A stretch of 5,657 nt of DNA from Lentisphaerota bacterium (GTDB lineage: Bacteria; Verrucomicrobiota; Lentisphaeria; Victivallales; GWF2-50-93): assembly GCA_025360875.1 (NCBI GenBank), contig JANYBI010000316.1, positions 1 to 5,657 of the forward strand, given 5' to 3'. The translations under genes were made by a program, and so were the position numbers. Under the pieces are notes generated by a model. That model saw only the letters and a list, made by a program, of their open reading frames with translations, was not told the DNA's origin and did not search any database. This document shows, piece by piece, positions 1 through 5,529 of this stretch (its first letter is position 1; every line of letters starts with the position of its first letter).

Positions 1-549
1 GCTCTTACAGCGGCTAATGGATGTATTCGAAATAAAAAGCATGGCGGATCTTCGTCCGCAGTGTATATTCACGGACTGACAAGTAACTCAGAATACGGGA
101 CTCTCAAGTTATTTAAATTAAAATTCAATTCATGGCGAGACGCTGTTTTAATAGGATTTGTAACAGGCGCTGGTTTTGGATTTATTGAGAATTCCTTGGC
201 CATTGCGACTCATATTATTGAGTCAGGAAACCTTGTGAACGTAAGTTTTACTCGCAAGTATATTCTAGGATTGGCTCATCCTCTATATTCTGTATTTGGC
301 GTCTTGGGTTTGTTCTCTTTTTATAAACATCTTTTCTTTCTTGCTTGTTCCTTTTTGTTATTATCCATTATGATACATTTTTCTCAAAACATGAATTCTA
401 TAAATAATTATAACATCCCATTCTCGACAATTTATATTGTCATGTATATCGGTATTATTGCGATATTTGCCTATGAGAAATTTAAGCCTGTTGGCGTAGG
501 AACTCAGACTAAAACTTCCCAAGCGAAACTCTCTGACCGCTCCCTGTAG
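1..549 (+). CDS. PrsW-like intramembrane glutamic protease, 3' part (5' end outside window)
   Basis: The reading frame is open from base 1 to the TAG at 547-549, so the gene starts upstream. A GTG at 61 is possible but would give a protein without the N-terminal half expected of the family. Numbered from that GTG, the protein shows D27 followed by a hydrophobic helix ending in 'GFGFIEN' (E43, N44), then 'LAHPLYS' with H73, then 'IHFSQN' with H106 and N110. This order (F..E, H, H...N/D in successive membrane helices) is that of the PrsW/CPBP-like glutamic intramembrane proteases, which cleave membrane substrates such as anti-sigma factors. A last hydrophobic helix lies near 122-137. The family's first motif, EExxK, is not in the 48 or so residues visible before D27, so it is either upstream or missing. 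The polar tail after residue 140 (KPVGVGTQTK...) is not family-like and lies in a structured DNA segment, so the original C-terminus may have been replaced. The substrate is unknown. Confidence 0.68.
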   Translation, partial: ALTAANGCIRNKKHGGSSSAVYIHGLTSNSEYGTLKLFKLKFNSWRDAVLIGFVTGAGFGFIENSLAIATHIIESGNLVNVSFTRKYILGLAHPLYSVFGVLGLFSFYKHLFFLACSFLLLSIMIHFSQNMNSINNYNIPFSTIYIVMYIGIIAIFAYEKFKPVGVGTQTKTSQAKLSDRSL

Positions 550-586
550 ACGCAACGGGAGGGATGCAGGTATCCGAGAGTTAAGC
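523..586 (+). other. nested inverted repeats across the stop codon
   Basis: AACTCTC (527-533) pairs with GAGAGTT (576-582). Inside it, CTCCC (540-544) pairs with GGGAG (557-561). GC at 523-524 can close the outer stem with GC at 585-586. The TAG stop at 547-549 sits in the inner loop. No T-run follows, so this is not a clear intrinsic terminator. It may be an RNA fold at the mRNA end or the edge of an inserted repeat. Confidence 0.35.
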
Positions 587-749
587 GGCCTGAAAACAAT
601 GAAGAAAAGTGTTGCACTTGTATTTTGAATTCACCAGGTCAAATCCTATAAAATCAACTGAACGTGAAAACTCCAATGCCGTGAGACAAACTGGGAAGAT
701 TAACCACAGAGGAATGCTGAGTCAGGTAGAGTCATCAAACACAGAGGGC

Positions 750-788
750 TTCAAATCTGTGGCCTCGCAACGAGGTCACAGATTTGAA
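750..788. repeat. 18-bp hairpin, 3-nt loop
   Basis: The left arm at 750-767 (TTCAAATCTGTGGCCTCG) pairs with 771-788 across the loop CAA. The single irregularity is a G-T pair (CGAGGT instead of CGAGGC). Two further G-C pairs are possible beyond one mismatch (747-748 with 790-791). No T-run follows, which argues against a simple terminator. Confidence 0.8.
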
Positions 789-890
789 ACCAATTGTTAT
801 GAGAAAACCTTGTAGAGTTCTCGAAAAAGCCAGCGAAAACATCTCCATGGGTACGATTTACTCCATTTCATTCCCCTCAATACAAAGAAG

Positions 891-935
891 TTGGCTTTCA
901 TCTGGTTGACTCAAAATCAACCAGATGAAAGCCAA
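891..935. repeat. perfect 19-bp hairpin, 7-nt loop
   Basis: The left arm at 891-909 (TTGGCTTTCATCTGGTTGA) is exactly the reverse complement of 917-935, with loop CTCAAAA. The length and perfection exceed a typical intrinsic terminator, and no T-run follows on either side. It could be a mobile repeat, a transcribed RNA hairpin or a protein-binding palindrome. Confidence 0.85.
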
Positions 936-1037
936 ATCTCTGTGCTCTCATTGCTCATTGTCTCTGCCTGTCACGGCGTAGCCTATTGGCGTAGACGGAT
1001 GCCTCTGTGGTTGATATCGTTTTCGATTGGTACTTAA

Positions 1038-1138
1038 GATGACCCATCATTGGGCATCGCTGGAAAATGAGTATAGTAGATAGGCTTGAAACCAGGAGTT
1101 CGTCAAGCTACCTTATTGCAGGGATGGGGCAAAATCCC
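1038..1138 (+). other. three small hairpins in the kinase leader
   Basis: Three stems lie in a row. CCCA (1043-1046) pairs with TGGG (1051-1054), extended by GAT/ATC outside a mismatch. TAG-CTTGA (1081-1089, one bulged G) pairs with TCAAGCTA (1103-1110). GGGAT (1121-1125) pairs with ATCCC (1134-1138). They could be a 5' leader structure upstream of the kinase, or the end of the repeat region. I do not recognise a riboswitch family or a convincing promoter. Confidence 0.3.
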
Positions 1139-1186
1139 ACGGTTCTCTAATAAATCGTCCGTTCAGACGTCTTATCCGTAAATCAC

Positions 1187-1190
1187 AGGA
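1187..1190 (+). promoter_or_regulatory. ribosome binding site deciding the kinase start
   Basis: AGGA lies 8 bases before the ATG at 1199 but only 2 bases before the ATG at 1193. The second ATG is therefore the better start. The difference is two residues. Confidence 0.6.
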
Positions 1191-1198
1191 CAATGGGC

Positions 1199-3385
1199 AT
1201 GGCAGACGAACTGAAAGAAAATATAAGCAAAGATCCGGCAGGTGGAGTTTTTCCGGGCATCAACAGTTCCCGGGAGAATTCATTTGTCGGCAGGGAACTC
1301 GGCGGCTGCAGGATCGAAAAAATCCTAGGGGTCGGCGGCAACGGAACTGTCTACCTGGGGCGTGACATCAAGCTTGACCGCCCGGTCGCGATCAAGATCC
1401 TGAACAACAGCCAGTATTTGTCTGTTGACGGGGAAACTGTTACCCGCTTTATCCGGGAAGCGCGGGCAATCGCCAAGCTCGATCATCCAAACATCCTCCA
1501 TGTCTATGATGTTGACCGCAACGAAGGCTGCTGCTATATAATAATGCAGTTCATCGAAGGGCAGACCCTGCAGAAGTTTCTGTCGGCGAACGGAAAGCTT
1601 TCCATTCTGGACGCCCTGATCGTGACCATGCAGATCGCACAGGCTCTCGACGCAGTCCACAAATTGGATCTGATTCACCGTGACATCAAGCCGTCAAACG
1701 TGATGATTGAAAGCAGCGGCAGGATCAGGGTCATGGATTTTGGATTTGCACGCCGGATAGATGAGGATCAGGAGGTTACCCAGGCCGGGGTCTATGTTGG
1801 CACTCCGAGATACAGTTCTCCGGAACAGTGCGAAACGCTGAAAATCGATCATCGCAGCGATCTGTATTCGCTCGGCGTGATCTTCTACGAAATGCTTGCC
1901 GGCAAAGTGCCTTATGAGGCGGAAACACCTCTGGCGCTTATGAAAAAAATCGTCTGTGACCCGCTGCGGCCTGTCCGGGAATTCAATCCTGACGTGCCGG
2001 ATTCCGTGAATGCCGTGCTTGAGAGCATGCTGGCGAAGAACCCGGCGGAAAGATGTGCATCGGAGCAAGATCTTGTCGGTGAACTGGAGAAATTGATTGA
2101 TGCCCTGAAGCAGGATCCGGCCCTCAACTCGGAATCCCGCTTCTGCAGGGGAATTTCATTTTCTGACGCAAAGTTCAGTTCTGGAATCAACTGGCGAAGG
2201 CAGAGAAACCTGTCGATAGCGGCAATCATCGCGTTCGTGGCTGCGGTCGGCATCTTCCTGGGAATATTCTATTTCAAGGGGATGGGCCCTCAGTCAGCTT
2301 CCGGAAAACTGCAGCAGCCTCTGAAGATGGCGATTTATGATTTTGACAACGCCACCCGTGACAATGATCTGCAATGGCTCGAGCTGGGTATCCCGGATAT
2401 GTTGACCGGCACTTTGGCGCAGAACCGGAATCTGTCGCTCATAACCCGTGACCAGGTCCTGTGGAATTCCGGCAAGGAAAAGAAACGTTTTGATGACGCG
2501 TTCCGCGAACAGTTGATGTCGCTTGAACCCAGAATCATCGTCAATGGCACCATTTACAAGAACGAGAAAGATGTCCGGATTGTCGTTCATTTATACCGCT
2601 TCCCGGACAATGAGTCGATAGGGAGTGTCAGTGAAAATGGTTCTGTCTCGGATGTATTCAGCGCCATAGACAAGCTCGCCGTCCAGCTCAACAAATTCCT
2701 TGTTGACAAGAAGCTCCCTGAGCTTGCAAATGTCCCGGTCAGAGAGGCAGCAGCTGCGAGATCCGCAGCAGGTCCGACAACGAAGGATTTGTTCATGGAA
2801 AAAGTCATGGTTGTCGCCTCAAGGCCGCCTTCGCCCCCAGCCGCCGCACTGAGATTTGAAAACGATGCACAAAAAGCGGAAGATTCTCTTGAAGAAGCAA
2901 AGTCCGGGCGAGGCGTTCAGAAGCGTAAAGTCTCTGCACAGGACAAGGCAGCGAACACCGATTCCGGCATGAACATGAATGCCAAGAAATTGCAAGACCG
3001 TAGGGAAATGGATAAAGCTAATGACGAACAGGCTGATACCGCATCCACATTGAAGAGGGATCAGGATGAAGCGAAAGCCAGTGCCATGAATGCAAGCGAG
3101 AAAGAGAGGACAGTTACAGGGGCAGTTCTCTCAGATAAAGCCAACGTCAGCCAGGGGATTGTCATGAAAAAAGGAAAAGTTTTGCAGGCTGATCCCCAGA
3201 TAATTCTTCCATATTACTACCGAGGACAGGCGATTCTTGAGAAACAGAAGCTTTCCAGGGGGATTTTTGAAAAGAAAATGCTGGATCTCAAGACGATGCT
3301 TCTCAAGGCGGACATGAATCCCGGCCAGCTCGATAAATCCTTTGGCGACTGGGAAAAAAGCATGACGCCATCTTCAGGCAAATAA
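1199..3385 (+). CDS. membrane Ser/Thr protein kinase (Hanks type) with TolB-N/FlgO-like extracytoplasmic domain
   Basis: This 728-residue protein has a complete, probably active kinase domain at about residues 34-300. The visible elements are the glycine loop GVGGNGTVY (44-52), the ATP lysine K66 in VAIKIL, helix-C glutamate E87, HRDIKPSN with D162, K164 and N167, DFG (180-182), the activation-segment end GTPRYSSPEQ, and D221 in SDLYSLG. A basic stretch then leads into one transmembrane helix at about 338-359. Residues 376-501 (starting MAIYDFDNAT, with LGIPDMLTGTLAQ, ITRDQVLW and IIVNGTIY) resemble the TolB N-terminal/FlgO-type fold common outside the membrane of PVC kinases. Residues 515-660 are rich in Ala, Lys, Glu and Asp and probably extended or coiled. 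A more ordered end (DPQIILPYYYRGQA onward) follows. The likely role is phosphorylating cytoplasmic Ser/Thr targets in response to an envelope signal; ligand and substrates are unknown. An in-frame stop at 1151-1153 bounds the start. No partner gene is adjacent in an operon, and no clear terminator follows. Confidence 0.93.
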   Translation: MADELKENISKDPAGGVFPGINSSRENSFVGRELGGCRIEKILGVGGNGTVYLGRDIKLDRPVAIKILNNSQYLSVDGETVTRFIREARAIAKLDHPNILHVYDVDRNEGCCYIIMQFIEGQTLQKFLSANGKLSILDALIVTMQIAQALDAVHKLDLIHRDIKPSNVMIESSGRIRVMDFGFARRIDEDQEVTQAGVYVGTPRYSSPEQCETLKIDHRSDLYSLGVIFYEMLAGKVPYEAETPLALMKKIVCDPLRPVREFNPDVPDSVNAVLESMLAKNPAERCASEQDLVGELEKLIDALKQDPALNSESRFCRGISFSDAKFSSGINWRRQRNLSIAAIIAFVAAVGIFLGIFYFKGMGPQSASGKLQQPLKMAIYDFDNATRDNDLQWLELGIPDMLTGTLAQNRNLSLITRDQVLWNSGKEKKRFDDAFREQLMSLEPRIIVNGTIYKNEKDVRIVVHLYRFPDNESIGSVSENGSVSDVFSAIDKLAVQLNKFLVDKKLPELANVPVREAAAARSAAGPTTKDLFMEKVMVVASRPPSPPAAALRFENDAQKAEDSLEEAKSGRGVQKRKVSAQDKAANTDSGMNMNAKKLQDRREMDKANDEQADTASTLKRDQDEAKASAMNASEKERTVTGAVLSDKANVSQGIVMKKGKVLQADPQIILPYYYRGQAILEKQKLSRGIFEKKMLDLKTMLLKADMNPGQLDKSFGDWEKSMTPSSGK

Positions 3386-3454
3386 GCTTTCGTCGGGTGA
3401 TTCTTTTATTGCTTCTGCGGATAATCAGCTTGCATTTTACCTGATCTCTTTAAT

Positions 3455-3551
3455 GTCGCCACCCTGCGGGGACTTGTAATCTTTACACAAATCTCATTTT
3501 CCCAAGGCTTACGCCGTTGGGCTATACTATTGCACCTCCTGCGGAGGCTAT
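3455..3551. repeat. three consecutive palindromes, two ending in GGCTAT or GGGCTAT
   Basis: Stem 1 is CCC-tgc-GGG at 3462-3470, with GTC (3455-3457) and GAC (3471-3473) able to close it. Stem 2 is CCCAAGGC (3501-3508), loop TTAC, and GCC-g-TTGGG (3513-3521). Stem 3 is CCTCC-tgc-GGAGG (3535-3547). Stems 2 and 3 are each followed directly by CTAT (3522-3525 and 3548-3551). Repeated hairpins with a fixed short flank resemble REP-type repeats. The gap 3386-3747 otherwise holds the tandem array and the left RAYT end. Confidence 0.5.
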
Positions 3552-3576
3552 AACATTTATTATTCAGCCCTCGCAG

Positions 3577-3632
3577 TTTTCGTTGATCCCCGGGGTTTTT
3601 TTCGTTGATCTTTTCGTTGATCCCCGGGGTTT
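3577..3632. repeat. short tandem array containing CCCCGGGG palindromes
   Basis: The 12-base unit TTTTCGTTGATC starts at 3577, 3599 and 3611. The first and third copies continue identically through CCCGGGGTTT, giving two identical 22-base copies at 3577-3598 and 3611-3632. The middle copy is cut off right after GATC. The third copy overlaps the left inverted repeat of the RAYT unit. Confidence 0.8.
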
Positions 3633-3643
3633 GCTAATATGTT
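3619..3643 (+). repeat. left inverted repeat of RAYT unit
   Basis: Begins GATCCCCGGGG and ends CTAATATGTT. It shares its first 14 bases with the third array unit. Its partner is 4518-4542 in opposite orientation, 24/25 identical. Confidence 0.8.
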
Positions 3644-3747
3644 AAATATAAACAATATATATTAAATCGTGCTATGTTATGTCTCATTAGATTGGATAAA
3701 ATAACTGATAATTTGATTTTAAGATATTTGAGGTTATTCTTTTAATC

Positions 3748-4437
3748 ATGACAAAAAGCAGATATTTTCAAAAGTCGCGAACCTATCATGTGACACACCG
3801 CTGTCACAACAGAGATTTTCTCCTAAAGACCGGGATTGACCGTGATGAATACATCCGGCTGATGTGGGAGGCGCACCGGAAATGGAACCTGTCAATCCTC
3901 TCATACATGATTACATCGAACCATGTCCATCTGCTCCTGTCTTCACCTATGCATGAGGAACTGAGCAGTTTCATGGCCCATGTTTCCGGAGGCATTGCCA
4001 ATTACCACAACAGGCGCAAAGGACGCTGCGGATCCTTCTGGGAAGGCCGCTACCGCAGCACACTGATCCAGGACGGGACGCATCTCTCTCGCTGTATCCT
4101 CTATATCGCTTTGAACATGGTAAGGACTGGTGTAGTAAAACATCCTGCCGAATGGGACTGGAGCTCCCATCTTGAACTTGCCGGAAAGAAAATAAGGTAC
4201 CGGCTGATAGACATGGACAAGCTTCTGGACAAGGTTGAGGCATCATCATCCGAGGACTTCGCATCCTGGTATGAAAAGACCATTGAACAGAAATGCCAGC
4301 AGGTGGCAATTCTGAAAAGAGAACCCTGGTGGAGCCAGTCATCATTTGTCGGCTCCACGGATTTCGTTTCTTCCCTCGTTGAAAAACGAAGCCAAAATGA
4401 TATAGTCAGCATGGATGATGGAACATCCTATCTTTAG
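3748..4437 (+). CDS. REP-associated tyrosine transposase (RAYT), HUH/Y1 family
   Basis: This 229-residue single-strand DNA transposase looks full length. The N-terminus has the family pattern RTYHVTHRCHNRDFLL (11-26). The metal-binding HUH motif is SNHVHLLL, with H59 and H61. FWEGRYRSTLI (97-107) and the helix LYIALNMVRTGVV (118-130) follow, with Y119 as the expected catalytic tyrosine that attaches to the 5' end of cleaved DNA. The usual 'NPVRAG' reads NMVRTG here, a seen substitution. PAEWDWSSH (133-141) and FVGSTDFVSSL (200-210) complete the typical C-terminal part. The start ATG follows a GAGG at 3730-3733 that is 14 bases away, so translation may be weak, which is common for transposases. 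RAYTs move or maintain dispersed REP palindromes rather than themselves. The inverted GATCCCCGGGG ends around this gene are the likely substrate. Key residues are intact, so the enzyme could be active. Confidence 0.93.
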   Translation: MTKSRYFQKSRTYHVTHRCHNRDFLLKTGIDRDEYIRLMWEAHRKWNLSILSYMITSNHVHLLLSSPMHEELSSFMAHVSGGIANYHNRRKGRCGSFWEGRYRSTLIQDGTHLSRCILYIALNMVRTGVVKHPAEWDWSSHLELAGKKIRYRLIDMDKLLDKVEASSSEDFASWYEKTIEQKCQQVAILKREPWWSQSSFVGSTDFVSSLVEKRSQNDIVSMDDGTSYL

Positions 4438-4517
4438 CTTAAACGCATAATAATAGCATTTTATTTAGTTTTAAGGTCTATATAAGATGATAAATTATTC
4501 ATTATTTATTAATAATC

Positions 4518-4542
4518 AACATATTAGCAATCCCCGGGGATC
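4518..4542 (-). repeat. right inverted repeat of RAYT unit
   Basis: The reverse complement of this segment matches 3619-3643 at 24 of 25 bases. It lies 80 bases after the transposase stop and 68 bases before the lipoprotein start. The palindrome ATCCCCGGGGAT is perfect here, whereas the left copy has a T that breaks its outer pair. Confidence 0.8.
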
Positions 4543-4610
4543 GTATAAAGAATATGGGCCAACGTATGTAAAAAATGTCCTTGTATGTATAAAGAAAAGT
4601 GCTGTAAAAA

Positions 4611-5357
4611 ATGATAAGAGAAATTAGAATAACGAATAGGGCTATTAAGCTCTGCTATTTATCCATGGTTATAGCCTTGTTTTCCTGCGGCTGTGCCTCG
4701 GACTATATGTCTGCATATATGAAAGATCGTGATAATGATGCCCTAGATGTTTTCTCAGTAACTGCTGGTATTGGCTTAGGAGCAAAAGTAAGGGTTTCTT
4801 GTTTTAATGCAGGTGAACTCTCTTACGGCGAGGCAACAGGGCTTAGAGGAGGAAGTTTAATACCCCAAAAATTCATAGATGCCTGGTCTCCTGATTTAGA
4901 AACAACTGTAATTGGGTTTCAGGACTATGAAAATAAAGATGGAAGAGGTAAGACTTTTCACTCGATGACAATTTGTGGCGTTGGCATCTTGAGAAGTGAA
5001 GATCCCAAAACACATAATATGTCCTTTTTTGATTACAATTATGAAATTTTTCCTGTATACTATTTTACACAAATTGAAGTGATATTTGCCCTTGGCGCAG
5101 GATTCAGGCTAGGATTTAATCCCGGAGAATTAATAGATTTTATAGTTGGATGGACAACAATTGATATTTTTAACGATGACAAATTCCTTACACAATTTAA
5201 AAAACAAGAGTCAGTAAAAGCTCTGAACCTCCGAGATTTTGAGAGTCCATATGCGCCATTGAAAGTGCAAAAGGATAACATTGACATGAGTGTCCCCGAT
5301 AAGTATGCCCCTTCGTCTGACGGCAAGCAAGACGTAAAAACAACCCCAAGTAACTGA
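4611..5357 (+). CDS. lipoprotein of unknown function (Lentisphaerota/Leptospira-type family)
   Basis: The 248-residue product begins with a basic stretch and a hydrophobic core (LCYLSMVIALFSCGCAS). The lipid-carrying cysteine is probably C26 (L-F-S-C); C28 is the alternative. The mature part has DRDNDALDVFSVTAGIGLG (39-57) followed by AKVRV, then GLRGG (77-81), and a late block with LGAGFRLGFNPGELIDF (161-177) and WTTIDIFNDD (181-190). I recall this combination (DR..DA.D, G.G.GAK.RV, GLRGG, GFNPGEL.DF..GW..ID...DD) in uncharacterised lipoproteins of Lentisphaerota, Planctomycetota and Leptospira, but no function is known to me. The glycine-rich, alternating pattern suggests a beta-rich envelope protein. 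The tail after residue 200 is polar and probably flexible. An in-frame TAA at 4605-4607 fixes the ATG at 4611 as the earliest start. No good ribosome binding site is visible. The gene looks more AT-rich than the kinase and RAYT genes. Confidence 0.72.
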   Translation: MIREIRITNRAIKLCYLSMVIALFSCGCASDYMSAYMKDRDNDALDVFSVTAGIGLGAKVRVSCFNAGELSYGEATGLRGGSLIPQKFIDAWSPDLETTVIGFQDYENKDGRGKTFHSMTICGVGILRSEDPKTHNMSFFDYNYEIFPVYYFTQIEVIFALGAGFRLGFNPGELIDFIVGWTTIDIFNDDKFLTQFKKQESVKALNLRDFESPYAPLKVQKDNIDMSVPDKYAPSSDGKQDVKTTPSN

Positions 5358-5361
5358 CCAT

Positions 5362-5393
5362 GCCCCTCCAGCGTGCGCCAGATGGGAGGGGGC
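5362..5393 (+). terminator. GC-rich hairpin after the lipoprotein gene (possible terminator)
   Basis: CCCCTCC (5363-5369) pairs with GGAGGGG (5385-5391) around a 15-base loop. It starts 5 bases after the stop codon, which suits transcript-end processing or termination. No T-run follows, so factor-independent termination is doubtful. Confidence 0.35.
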
Positions 5394-5469
5394 TGAGGGT
5401 GTGGAGATGGTGAAGGTAGACAGGGAGAAATGAAAAATGACCTATATAAAGATCTTAAAACTAAAATAC

Positions 5470-5475
5470 GAGGTG
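5470..5475 (+). promoter_or_regulatory. ribosome binding site of the prepilin-like gene
   Basis: GAGGTG lies 5 bases before the ATG at 5481. It is a better match than the one before the in-frame ATG at 5430, and it gives a prepilin leader of normal length. Confidence 0.55.
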
Positions 5476-5480
5476 TGAAA

Positions 5481-5529
5481 ATGAATAGGAACAGAACAGG
5501 AACATGCAGGCCTTTTACCCTTGTCGAGC
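5481..5529 (+). CDS. prepilin-like protein, first exon only (interrupted)
   Basis: Sixteen codons read MNRNRTGTCRPFTLVE, followed by a single C. A basic leader followed by FTLVE is the start of type IV pilin/pseudopilin-like proteins, where prepilin peptidase cuts just before F and the glutamate is position +5. The family almost always continues with Leu-Leu-Val and a hydrophobic helix. Here the unspliced frame instead reads RVSR and stops at 5541-5543, so the helix is missing. The break falls after the first base of the next codon. A C joined to TN would restore the expected leucine if the following sequence is an intron. The residue before F is Pro rather than the usual Gly, as I recall for many Lentisphaerota pilin-like proteins. 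The region 5394-5480 upstream shows no other gene. Confidence 0.55.

Larger units (their letters stand above)
702..1012. repeat. repeat-rich gap framed by inverted AACCACAGAGG
   Basis: AACCACAGAGG at 702-712 recurs as its reverse complement, CCTCTGTGGTT, at 1002-1012. The match continues imperfectly for a few bases on both sides. A shorter inner pair, CACAGAG (740-746) and CTCTGTG (938-944), is also inverted. Both large hairpins of this gap lie between the outer copies. A 7-base direct repeat, GGCGTAG, occurs at 975-981 and 988-994. I recall CCACAGAGG-type repeats as frequent between genes of environmental bacteria, but I cannot verify that here. A non-autonomous, MITE-like element is one reading. 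I see no credible protein gene between 550 and 1198. Confidence 0.4.
3619..4542. mobile_element. RAYT transposase unit with REP-like inverted ends
   Basis: The 25 bases at 3619-3643 and the reverse complement of 4518-4542 agree at 24 positions. Both begin GATCCCCGGGG and end TTGCTAATATGTT, and differ at one base (T against A). The right copy contains the 12-base palindrome ATCCCCGGGGAT (4530-4541). A single transposase gene lies between them. RAYT genes in other bacteria are commonly flanked by inverted REP sequences, which is the arrangement seen here. Bases just inside both ends are very AT-rich. Confidence 0.7.

Noticed and set aside
609..815. 68-codon + strand open frame in the first intergenic gap
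   Set aside because: It starts with TTG, has no ribosome binding site, runs through the CACAGAGG repeat and the 18-bp hairpin, and has no recognisable protein character.
750..935. Integron attC sites or an attC-like pair
   Set aside because: The hairpins are near-perfect and lack the RYYYAAC/GTTRRRY core pairs and extrahelical bases of attC. No integrase is present.
891..935. Intrinsic terminator
   Set aside because: The stem is far longer than usual, no T-run follows on either strand, and no gene ends close by.
1067..1150. 27-codon + strand frame (starting MSIVDRLETR) before the kinase
   Set aside because: Weak ribosome binding site, overlap with two hairpins and no recognisable family. 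Too short to support alone.
1325..2808. Several minus-strand open frames opposite the kinase gene
   Set aside because: The + strand has a full set of kinase motifs, and the minus frames are shadows of its codon pattern.
3577..3632. CRISPR array
   Set aside because: The repeated units are nearly adjacent with no spacers of regular length, the middle copy is truncated, and no cas gene is visible.
3804..4412. Minus-strand open frames opposite the RAYT gene
   Set aside because: The RAYT frame has intact HUH and Tyr motifs over its whole length, and the minus frames show no family features.
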